Positions 9,275 to 19,253 of a stretch of DNA of 64,000 nt are shown here, piece after piece. Position numbers and translations under genes: made by a program. The stretch's first letter is position 1, and each line of letters opens with the position of its first letter. The DNA comes from Malaya genurostris (Eukaryota; Arthropoda; Insecta; Diptera; Culicidae). The notes beneath the pieces are model-generated. The model saw only the letters and a program-made list of their open reading frames with translations, was not told the origin of the DNA and did not search any database. Where the stretch lies: positions 4,278,001-4,342,000 of the forward strand of contig NC_080570.1 in assembly GCF_030247185.1 (NCBI RefSeq). The letters run 5' to 3'.

Positions 9275-10668
9275 CAGGGGTGGAATCATGTAAGGTGATA
9301 AGTGACTATCACCTCCTGGTGATAACGAGGTGATCACCAGAATGTTTGGAATCACCGAAGGTGATCACTTTTACTATCACCATCACCGGTGATTGAGCCA
9401 ACTTCACTCCATTTATCACCTGTCAAGAAACGTCAATTTTTCAGGAGTAAAATATGAATGTGGCGTATACCGTTGATATTAGGAGTTGATGATGAAAGTG
9501 GCGTATACCCATATAATATTTTAAAATCTAAAGTTTTATTCCTTTAGTTTTCAATTTTTTTCATTAATTCGAGTCATGTTTATCAATGATGATTTGTATG
9601 GATCGAAGAGTAACGTTGAAAAAAATTACCTGCGCACAAACAAATAAAAAAATTCACTTGTTGGTTTAATTTAGCGCCGATTTTTATTTTTCAATGGAAA
9701 TCAATGTCACAGTCAATTCTTTGGGATAAATTTGCTAGCTTTGAAATGACACGAATTGTTAGATCTTCTTGATGTTTCACAACGGATGGCATTCCTCTCG
9801 AATGAGAAAGATCCGTTAAATAATTTCTTGTATAGTTTTCATTCACTTTACGATTATGGCATTTCACAGAGCTTTCAAATGCTACCTCCATTTTGGAAAT
9901 TTTACCCACCGGTACTACGAATATCCACTATGATTAGCAGCAACTAATTGTCCAAAAATATTGCCTTATTTAGTTCAACTCACAAGAAGAAAATTAAGAA
10001 CGCAGTTTAATCTTTTTTACTCGTTCAGTTGAACGAGACTGATATGTCGCTTACTAAGTCACGGCCATCTAATTCTACTGAAAATGTTAGCATAGATTTT
10101 TTAATGTTACGTTATGTGCAACAGGAGATGTCTACATTCATAAACTTATCACTTTTCCAGAAAGCAATTTATCTTTGACTTTACGAATACCCCAATGATA
10201 TTCCTTCATATAATAATTATAACATAAATGAATTGATTTAATTGATAAATACTACCGTTCATTCTATGAATTCTTTAAACTATATAAACTAAGTTACTTT
10301 TCATTTTGGTATTTAATTCTGACACAATATCTGTACGAATTTTATTAAAAAATTATCCTCTCCGACCAATATTGGTAGGTTGTTTATATCAGTGGCTTGA
10401 AATTCACCTAACGGACAATAATTTATAAAGCCACTTCTCAAAAAATCAAATCACTACTGAAAGTGATAACTAAATTGTTATCACCTCCATTTTGACATGA
10501 AGGTGATTAAATCGCGGTGACTATCACCTTACGTAATGCCAACGTTTGATAGTGATGTTAGCCTCTCAGCAGTGGTGACAGAACTTGGTGATTATCACCT
10601 TACATGATTCCAAATTTTCAAAAGTGATAATCACTTGGTGATAATCACCTTACATGATTCCACCCCAG
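9275..10668. mobile_element. 1.4-kb TIR element with GTGAT/ATCAC subterminal repeats
   Basis: The left end CAGGGGTGGAATCATGTAAG and the right end ATGATTCCACCCCAG (preceded by ATAATCACCTTAC) are inverted matches over about 24 bases. Both subterminal regions (9290-9425 and 10440-10655) are crowded with GTGATNATCAC-type sites, for example GGTGATCACC, ACTATCACC and GGTGATAATCACC. Such clustering is typical of transposase-binding sites in hAT-like and other cut-and-paste elements. The interior is AT-rich and holds no transposase ORF. I could not find a target duplication. It is likely a non-autonomous element. Confidence 0.7.
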
Positions 10669-11401
10669 CCTGTTTCTTTATATGTCTTCACACGCAATAT
10701 TTTTATACGAGTTTCCGAAATCCGGTAGTTCATTGGTAGATAACTGTGAATTGTAATAATTTTACAGATCGTTCTGTGGAAATAAAAGTTTACAATTCGT
10801 AACCGTAAAAATATTTACTGAACACCAAAAAGGAAATGTGGTGTGCCATATATTGGTGAACCATTTTCTAAAAATCTTTTGTTGAGCATTGGTGTATGCG
10901 TTATGCACTGAGTACACTTTTGCGCACGTTTGTTTAATACTGCCAACGATGACATTCTATGCTCTAGTACAATCACAGATAACAGATATACAGATTCGAA
11001 CAAAATTTGTCAAAAACCTGTGTAAATTTCAAATTTGCTATACGTTGGGAAAAAGGAGCTCACTATTCGCCTCGATCTTTCAAAACGTTCCTCTACGTCT
11101 ATTATAGAAATATTCCAACTAGCTCTATTTGAACACTTCCCATCCGATTTCCATAAGTGTAAAAGACAACTTTATTTCCGCATCGTTCAAATCACACGTG
11201 AATTCAATCGGAGTGGAACGAAAAAAAAAACTTGCGCCTTTAACCTCTTTAACCAACAGCAAAACAAAAATCTAGCGTGAAGTAAATGTAGCTCCCAAAA
11301 TAGTGTCTCATATAAAAGCGACACCCAAATCGTGGTGACATCTGCATTAATTCGCCATGCTGAATAAGCCAATTTTACACACAGTTTATATGCGAACCTG
11401 T
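10669..11401. other. Unassigned spacer
   Basis: AT-rich. Several overlapping open frames of 60-90 codons lie on both strands (10815-11465), none with a recognisable domain or splice context. The mutual overlap on opposite strands argues against any being a gene. Confidence 0.4.
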
Positions 11402-11904
11402 GGCCCTTATTATCGGTACCACTACACGGTGAAAACCAAGTGAGGTGAATGTAAGTTTTTTTCACGAAAGTTGTTTCAGAGAAAAATGTAATTACTTAGG
11501 TTTTCGCTTGAGAAAACTGAAACTGACCCAGGGTAGTTTCACGAATCTGTGTTGATTTCGCACTTAACAACGGGGGTTTGAGCAAACCCGATATAACAAC
11601 CAGGTTCGAAACTGACTCGATTTTCAGTTCAACAACGTTAAAACTAGGTTCGAAACTAGCTTCGAACAAACGGTTTGACAGCAGTTAGAATGGAAACTGG
11701 GTTAGGGTTGGAATCAAGCGAAAACGACATTAGATGAGCTTGTTGTTATTATGAACATCAAATGATGAAAATTTTGTTGGTAGAAATGATGTTTCTCATT
11801 ACAATGATTCTTTCACTGAGCGTGATACTGGTAATAGAGAAAATCAAGTGAAGAGATATGTAAGTGAAGTGAATGTGAAAGTGGAAGCTAGAACAGTAAT
11901 AAGG
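11402..11904. mobile_element. MITE family C (TIR GGCCCTTATTA), copy 1, interrupted
   Basis: It starts GGCCCTTATTATCGGTACCA and ends ...GAACAGTAATAAGG. Inside are repeated CAAGTGAAG/AAGTGAAGTGAATGTGAA motifs. The right half matches, in inverted orientation, the element at 43527-43846 over about 150 bases (CACTTTCACATTCACTTCAC and ATTACCAGTATCACGC). A family D MITE (11496-11731) is inserted within it, so family C is the older layer here. Confidence 0.65.
11496..11731. mobile_element. MITE family D (TIR TTTTCGCTTGA), copy 1, nested in family C
   Basis: The ends TTTTCGCTTGAGAAAACTGA and TCAAGCGAAAACGACATT are inverted. Internal landmarks shared with the copy at 15203-15432 are CTGAAACTG.CC.GGG.AGTT, AACGGGGGTTTGAGCAAACC versus CACGGGGGTGTGAACAAACC, and GAAACTGACTCGATTTTCAG. 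About 235 bp long and non-coding. Confidence 0.75.
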
Positions 11905-12061
11905 CTATATTCAGTAGTGTTCTAGTTCTAGATGCATAATTTATGTCAGTTACGAAATTTAAATCTGAATTTTATAACAAGAAAAACTGGCAGCCCCAGA
12001 AGTGTTTCACTCGTGTTTCAAATATACAAAAAATAGAGCGGTATCGTAGACCAGTTTTAAA
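11905..12061 (-). mobile_element. MITE family B fragment (inverted)
   Basis: The segment from CTATATTCAGTAGTGTTCTA through AGATGCATAATTTATG to GACCAGTTTTAAAG is the reverse complement of the right half of the family B units at 5900-6358. It abuts the family C element directly. The left half is absent. Confidence 0.65.
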
Positions 12062-12795
12062 GTATCCCTCGCTATCGGTCACCACCAAATGACATTCACA
12101 CGGTAACGTCTGGTAACGGTAGAGCATTATAATTTCTCAGTTATTTCTTTCTCTCTCTCTCTGGTCATCTTTTTCGTACCAGTCATACATCGAACTTCAA
12201 ACGAACTAGGTATGAGAAGACAGCTATACTTATTGGCATTCTTCAAAATACGCGTTCAAAGACCTCTCTAATTAGTTTTATTTTTCGTCTTTTCGATACA
12301 AAACTGTGCTTTTTGTATTCATTAACCAATTCTCAGTGAAATCGTAAGTGTGTTGTGACATTTTTGGGTTCGGAAAACGTCGCACTGTGTGGAAAAAATC
12401 CACCACCCATTTTCTGTATTTTTCCCTCTTCATATTGCCCTTCCTCACCCTGTATTAGTGTTCCCCTTTTAAAAAGACGTACAGATATTCTATGCGATAT
12501 CAGTACATACTACCCAAACAGCAACTTCGTCTATAATGACAAATTCAAGTGATGCATCAGTAATAAGATTGTGTGCCTCGTTGCTCTTTTTCCGGTCAAG
12601 TTCGAAACGGGAAGAACCCTCGGCCCAATAAAGTGGGCGTTTTGTGTGACCAGTGGACGGATCAGCAACGACCGTGCTTTCTGGAACATTGTTCCTTCAA
12701 TCAACTCGGAGTGTGAAAGAGAAGTGAACAGCAGTACCACCCATCATAACTTGCTCTGCAGAAGACAGAAAATAAATCCAAGCAATCGAGCCGAG
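12062..12795. promoter_or_regulatory. 5' flank and probable 5' UTR of SNX3
   Basis: No separate gene is apparent. A (CT)n tract lies at about 12147-12162. A donor-like ATCGTAAGTGTG at 12344-12355 and an acceptor-like TACCCAAACAG near 12520 could bound a 5' UTR intron, but this is a guess. The SNX3 reading frame stays open upstream to 12571; that stretch (CLVALFPVKFETGRT...) has no SNX3 similarity and I treat it as UTR. Confidence 0.35.
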
Positions 12796-13829
12796 ATGAT
12801 GGCTGAGTCAGACAACACCGCGGACGCAACGAGACGGCTCAACGTCAAAAAACAAACACTGGACGATGCGTACGCGATTCCGGCCAACTTCCTCGAGATC
12901 GATGTTGTCAATCCGATGACGACCCTCACCGCCGGAAAGAAACGCTACACCGACTACGAGGTTCGGATGAGGGTAGGTATTGATAATGCGGGGGTTGTGA
13001 TTGAATAAAGCTCAAGTTTTTCGTTTCTCTGTTGCATGTTCGCTCGCTGTGGCACCGGATGGGGAATGTTTTGGTTTCATTGATAAGAAATAAAATCTAG
13101 CATGCATGCATAGTGTTTGTGGTATGCAGTGAACCGGGGCGGATTATATCTATATTATGTGGGCCACTAATTGTCAAAAATCATGTACACTACAAAAAAA
13201 AACGCAAAGCATCATTTTGGCATTTGTTGATTTTATCTGTTATCTACGTATTGCATTTATTTATTTTTTTCTAATTGGATTGTAATCATAGTATCGACTT
13301 CGATTTTTGTTAAGTTTTGTTTATTTTTTTTTTCAGACCAATTTACCGGTGTTCAAAGTGAAGGAATCGAGCGTTCGTAGGCGGTATAGCGATTTTGAAT
13401 GGTTACGAAATGAACTAGAACGCGATAGCAAGGTATGTCACCTGTTGTTGTTACTAATTATCTTTCCTTCCTCAACACAATTCTTCGTTACGATATATAA
13501 ACCGATTAGCAATATTGACCTTGACCGAGGAGGATTGTATTTTTGACTATAGAGCATTCTTCGCGATGGCTTCTGTTCTGTTTTTTTTTTCTCGGTAGAT
13601 TGTTGTACCACCGTTACCGGGTAAAGCCTGGAAGCGCCAGATGCCGTTCCGAGGCGATGACGGCATATTCGACGAGAACTTCATTGAAGAGCGACGAAAG
13701 GGCCTGGAACAGTTCGTGAACAAGATTGCCGGTCATCCGCTGGCTCAGAATGAGCGCTGTTTGCACATGTTTCTGCAGGAACCGACCATCGACAAAAACT
13801 ACGTGCCGGGCAAGATTCGGAACACGTAA
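12796..13829 (+). CDS. Snx3: Sorting nexin-3
   Basis: Three exons, 12796-12972, 13337-13432 and 13599-13829, join in phase 0 with GT/AG ends (AGG|GTAGGT; TTTTTCAG|ACC; AAG|GTATGT; CTCGGTAG|ATT). They give 167 residues, close to the roughly 160 usual for this single-domain nexin. The PX domain covers about residues 30-150 and shows the phosphoinositide-binding RRRYSDFEWLRNEL, the PPLPGK proline loop and the conserved FIEERRKGLEQFVNKIAGHP helix. SNX3 binds PI3P on early endosomes and works with retromer in recycling Wntless and other cargo. Two ATGs are adjacent (12796 and 12799); either may serve. AATAAA lies at about 13869, 40 bases after the stop. Confidence 0.95.
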
Positions 13830-15202
13830 ACTCGGCAGAGAAGTGATTCGTAGGGAAGGCTAAACATTTAATAAATTGAAGCGTGAACGCATTTTGAGCG
13901 AAACAATATTGATGGCCAATGTTTTCATTGGCACTGGGAAAAAATACTATTTCAAAAGCATAATGTTGTTCGGACAGTCCACTTCAAATAGAAAAAAAAT
14001 ACAATCATTGCTACAACCCCAGCTGTATTTTGTTGAAACATAAAAAAGACGTCAAAACTGAATGTACATGATTTCAATTATTGGTGTAAACATTGTCCAG
14101 TAGTTACACCGTTATCTTCCTCGTGTTCTATTTTTGACCTACGTTTCGCTCTACTTTACCGACGTATCGTCCGAAATTGGTCGATCGGAAGTGTTTTAGT
14201 TTTCGTTAAACCCTCGTTTCCATACTAGCACTGTTACTGAAATCCTGTTTAAATTAAATGGATGTTTGATCCTGTAGGTAGGTCTAATACATCCCCAATG
14301 AAGAAAAAAAATCAAAACATCTAAAGTCTGTTCAGTAGTATGCTCATTAAGTGAAATTGAAATCACAACGTCGAGTTGCCCAAGGATCCTTGATAAAATC
14401 TATTATATGTATTTCAAAAGAATCGAATGAATGAGAATACAAATAAATATTGATTGAATTTGATTTCCTTCTGTTCAGTGAAATGTTATCACATCCCAAT
14501 TCTGATGGAGTAGAAGCGTAAAAAAACAAGAATTTGATAGTTCTACTTTTTAGGTTTGGAGCAAAACGCGATTGTAATAAGAGGATAGCATACTGGAGGC
14601 TCACACTGACAGGTGCAATTCGACGGTTGACGGTATCGATAGATTGACGTTCAAAATTACTATTTTAAAAGCATATCAATTGAAAATAAATTATCAGTAA
14701 AAAAATAGTTTCATTTCTATTCTATTTTAACATTTTATTTCGATCAGGAAAACTTTTGAACAATCAAGCAAAACAAGCTCCTTAATTTAAATGAAGTAAT
14801 ATTAAGGCAGTCTTGTTTAACCTGCTTATAACGTCACATAAATGTTTGTGGCTTACCAAAAGCTCAAACACCAATTAAATTTTATGAAATTTGTTTTCGC
14901 CTTCATTACCTATTACATAGAATCGAAATCGTAGTAGGCGTGCGTGTCGGTGACAAACATTTTTCGTTCCCGTCAAACATTTTCAATTTGAAACTGGATA
15001 TTTTGACAAATTTTGATTTTTGTGTTTTGTGTGCAGTGTTTTTTTTTGTTTTCCGTTTTTAAAAACAAGTGAAAGAATGTAAAACCTGTCTTCGATTCTA
15101 TAAAATGGATATTCATTTGATGTAATTGTCTTTGACTGAGCTCGTGTATAATTTTGCTGTTTTTTTTCCTGTCGGTTCTACAAATGCCTGGTTGTATTTT
15201 TT
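13830..15202. other. SNX3 3' UTR and unassigned spacer
   Basis: AATAAA at about 13869 marks the probable end of SNX3. Beyond it I see AT-rich DNA without recognisable genes. A possible weak inverted pair (CAGTAGTATGCTC near 14333 and TAGCATACTGG near 14586) could be an old MITE, but the match is too poor to annotate. Confidence 0.4.
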
Positions 15203-15432
15203 AATGTCGTTTTTGCTTGAGGAAGCTGAAACTGGCCGGGGGAAGTTTCGCCAAACAAACACTTTTCAAGAAACTGTCCTTTGGTTCGCACTTTGCTTTG
15301 CGCACGGGGGTGTGAACAAACCCAATATAAGAATCAGTTTCGAAACTGACTCGATTTTCAGTTCAATAACGTTCAGTACCAGTTCGAAACAGTTTGAGTA
15401 GATTAAATTTGACATCAAGCGAAAACGACATT
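15203..15432. mobile_element. MITE family D (TIR AATGTCGTTTTCGCTTGA), copy 2
   Basis: The left end AATGTCGTTTTTGCTTGA and the right end TCAAGCGAAAACGACATT are nearly perfect inverted repeats of 18 bases. It is 230 bp long and non-coding. It matches the nested copy at 11496-11731 throughout and preserves both termini better than that copy, so it defines the family ends. Confidence 0.8.
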
Positions 15433-15707
15433 GCTCGATTGGAGACAATTGTCTCTTTTATCATTACCGATCTTCTGTGTGTAAAGTTGGTGATTACAGA
15501 GAACTAGTGACAATTGAGATTGGACTCTCGATTTGGCAGAAATAGTGTAGTCTGTGTGAATGTGAAAGGTTTCGTTTAAAGATAGCGTTTAGAAATATGA
15601 CCTTCGAAAGTTGTTTCCTCATTGCATCATAATATACTTATTTAATTCCTATACCGTGCTAGCAAATCATTTTCACACAACTAACATTCAATATATCTCA
15701 CCCACAG

Positions 15708-16183
15708 ACTCGAAACCGTCTCTTCCGTTGCAAACGTCCAGCATCAATCTAGTAAATAGTAGACAGGCCGGTCTGCTGCATCTGGGGAACTACTACCACC
15801 GAAGCGGTCCAATTCGAAAGGGACTAATCTACTACCGGTGCTCGATGATGCGCAAAGTCAACTGCAAGGCGTCCCTCAAGTTCAACAGTACGTCCGGTGG
15901 GATCAGTCTCGGAAAGAATATGCACAATCATGCGAGCTGGTCCAGCGGCAATCACCAGTCGTCGTCCGCAATCGATTTCATCCAGGGAAAAAAGATGCTC
16001 TACGAGGGACTCAGCTTCTACCGTCACGGTTGCTCGGAACAACGATTATATTGGCGATGTGCCAACGCCAATACGCTAGGCTGTACGGCACGTCTGCACA
16101 CCGACCGAAGTGGGAAAATGGTTGAGATGAAGAGTCGGCACCTACCCGGTTGTAAGCCGACCGGAATTCAGTTGGGATGCTAA
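15708..16183 (+). CDS. Isolated terminal exon with two FLYWCH-type zinc fingers
   Basis: The exon opens after the acceptor CTCACCCACAG, is entered in phase (G)AC as DSKPSLPLQTSS, and stops with TAA at 16181-16183. It encodes about 158 residues. FLYWCH 1 runs from INLVNSRQAGLLHLGNYYHR through YYRCSMMRKVNCKASLKF to MHNHA (C, C, H, H ligands present). FLYWCH 2 runs from FIQGKKMLYEGLSFYRHG through LYWRCANANTLGCTARLH to RHLPGCKP, where the usual HNH end is replaced by H-x3-C. FLYWCH exons of this sort are the variable 3' ends of the Drosophila mod(mdg4) chromatin gene. By analogy this may be an alternative last exon of a BTB-FLYWCH gene whose common exons lie outside the window. The open frame upstream of 15708 is probably intron. 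Confidence 0.75.
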
Positions 16184-19100
16184 CAGATAAAATGCCAATT
16201 AAGCAAGAACCACCAATATGATTTGGCAAACCATGCAGCGATATTTTGGTTTAGACTTGGAAAGTGGCTTTCGGGAAAATGTTATGGAGTCATTCAAAAC
16301 AAAACAACGTGTGCTTGCATTGTGCAATGTATTTTTTTCAATCGGATTTTTATTCACTTTATCAATCTCGGAAGTGTAAAGTTTCCATACTATCACCTAC
16401 TCAATGACGACCAAAAAAGTCTTCTTATAAATTGATGCTTCATCTTAACATTAAATGCAGTACCAGTGCACTAACTTTGTAGTTCTACGAAACGGAGGAG
16501 AAAAAAAAACACGAGCACTAAACTTGTAACCGTTATAATGGTAGAGCTGTGGACACGTACGGGGGTTCAAAGGTGAGTTGTGTCTAACGTTTCCCCCTTC
16601 CCTTTTTGGACTGCGGTTGTACTTGGTCCTCGTCTAAAATTACATGCGGAAAAAAATGATTGTAAAATGTGCTTGTCTCTCAGCGCTAAGTGGTCTGTAT
16701 GGCTTATGGCAGTATTTAATTGCGTCACGATTTAGTTCTAAGTAAGCTCTACCAACTAAAAAACTAAATATATATGCATAAGATAAAATCGAAAAATTAG
16801 CCAAATGTTTAGCGAAATAGGATCAGTGAAAGAGTGAAGTGCCATCGAATTGTGAACAGAAGAAGGTGCATCGGTTCTATTAAATTTTTGTTTGTGGGTG
16901 CGTGTATGTGTGCTATACTTCGGAACGGTTGTGTGGAATGGTTCCTAATCTGCCTAATTTTGCACTTGAATTCGTTTGGCTCTACGTCTAGGCACGATTT
17001 CAGTGTCTGAAAAGACATCGGGAAAATACATTAAAACAATATAAATATTATTAGTAGGCGACGAAAAATTGCATAACAGAACAATGCAGCTTGTCATGTT
17101 GAGTCTTCAAGTAATAAAAAAAATCTAATGACGATGTTAGCAAGGTGTTTACTTTCATTATGAGATGATGATGATGAATGGGATCGGGGGGTGGGGAAAA
17201 GGCAAGATGCTTGCAATCTGAAGTTTTTGCCTTTCTCATATGGAAAAGTAATATCATAACGCTGTGAAAACTCACTTTTGATCCGAAGGATCGAGTGATT
17301 CGTCGAGATTGCAGAGTGTCTGTGTATTCTACCGTGCATGCACCACCGTACAAATAAACTTTTTTTCGAAAATGGACGATTATTACAAAAATAAACGAAT
17401 CGAGTTTCTCATCCTACGATTCCTTTATTATACAAAAATTGCAACCTTAGTAATACAAAGAACTATAAAGGGCGAAATTATCATATTTCAATTACTACGA
17501 CAGAAAGGCGAAACTATTTCCTTTTCATAATTTTAGATGATTTTGGGGCATTTCACTATTGGAAACAATAAATTAGATTATAAAACTACTCAATCGCAAA
17601 AACCAACCAAGGAAAAATTCACGAGAGCGCAGCTTCATAATTCGCACAAGGAGCATATAAGTAAATAAATCGAAAAAGGGCGAAAGTCTTATTTTGTTGA
17701 TTTATTCAGTGGATATAGAAGGAACGTGGAAAAATGTACACACGTTCAAAAGTATAAACCAACAATTCATCGACTCATCAAATATTAATCGGAGTGTGCA
17801 TACAATGCATTGGCATGGACGTAGGCTATAACTCCTTATTATGGTGGCTGTGAAAATGATTCACCTAATTTGACAGTTGTACCAAAGATAAACTCAAGCT
17901 AGAGTGGTCTGCGATTTCTCATGTATCATTTAAATAGGACCCCTCGATGAGTTCGGTTTACTGTCAGTCTTTTGAAACAAAACAACAAGCGTCTGATCCG
18001 CTACGTGCGTCGTAACTATGACAATGTTTGTTTATGTTTGAAAAAAATATCAAATTACAGTAAGAACTATATTGAGCGATTTTGCTGCATATTTTGTGAT
18101 TCTTAAAATAAGAAAGTTAAAATCTTTCTAGTTTATCTAGTTTGTTATTGTATCATTCCACGAAGCATTAAAGTCAATTTAAGCAAGAAACCAAAATGAG
18201 CTTGTCATTAATTACAGAAACATATTGAAGATTTCAATATATAAATGATGAATAAATTGAGCATGAGTATGAAATCTTGAAGAAAACTACTCTTATCATG
18301 CATACAAACTATTAGTGTTCGGTTGGATAAAATGGCCCACACGATTTGCAACATATTTCATCTAGGTTTGAAGTTTACAGATCATCAGTTAACCTTAATT
18401 CTTGATAATTGTGAGCCTCCTTCTCAAACAAACTTAATCAGCTTAGGACGAAGCTTTAGTTTTAGATTCATCGCAGCCATATCAAGTTAATATCGATCTT
18501 AATACTGCCTGACTGGATTCAATTTCTTCACAACGCTAAAAGTGTAAACTGACTCCCTCCCTCATTGGCATTATTCAAAGCACAGAACACATAAAAACGC
18601 CTGATGTGGGCGGGATCGCTATTGTTTTAGAACGACGAAACAAATCTAACTCGTTTAATTCTCTAAATATTGGCCTCTCCTTTCTTGAAACTGACCAGTA
18701 ACATATGACTTCTAACTGACAAGAAACTACAAGGCAAACAGCTGTCGAAAGATCATTTGATCGATGATCCGTTTATGTTAAATTTCGAGGGTCGTCGTCG
18801 GTCGTTAAATCGAGGGGTTTACTTTAAAAACTTGAGCAATGATAACGTATATATATAAAGCTCACAAACTATCGTGTGATACCATGCCGAGGGTATTTGG
18901 TGCAACTCAACTCAGTCCTCATAGCACAAATACTTAATAACCAATTAACGGAATAGAACGTCAAGGTTCAAAGGATTTCATGACAAATGAAACAAGGACG
19001 AAAAGGAGAAACGTGTATTAGATGCTTTGGGATGACGAGACAAGATCACAACTCTTCGGCACTACTCCTACATTCTCTAGCATGCTTCGTGTTCTTATAT

Positions 19101-19253
19101 AATTGTGATAAATAAATTAGTAATTGAAATTCTTCTGGGAAGTGATTAATAGAGATGTTTAGTTTCGAAGTTTGCCGACTTTTCGTGCTGGAAAAAATCA
19201 AACCGGTTGTGTAGAAGCAAAAAACTACCATTACCGTACTGTTAAAACACTAA
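16184..19253. other. 3' UTR of the FLYWCH exon and gene-poor spacer
   Basis: About 3 kb with no domain-bearing ORF and no RNA gene. The first part may be a 3' UTR. An ATG ATG ATG run lies at about 17163-17175. A pair of ACCCCTCGAT-type motifs in opposite orientation at about 17940 and 18815 is too short to call an element. Everything else is AT-rich single-copy-looking DNA. Confidence 0.4.

Noticed and set aside
9275..10668. CRISPR-like impression from repeated GTGATNATCAC motifs
   Set aside because: Spacing is irregular, motifs are 10-12 bases and palindromic, the genome is eukaryotic and the whole is bounded by TIRs.
12571..12795. In-frame N-terminal extension of SNX3
   Set aside because: No SNX3 family member has it and it lacks its own ATG. 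The conserved protein begins at the paired ATGs 12796 and 12799.
14333..14600. Possible MITE with CAGTAGTATGCTC ends
   Set aside because: The inverted match is only about 10 bases with gaps and no duplication is visible.
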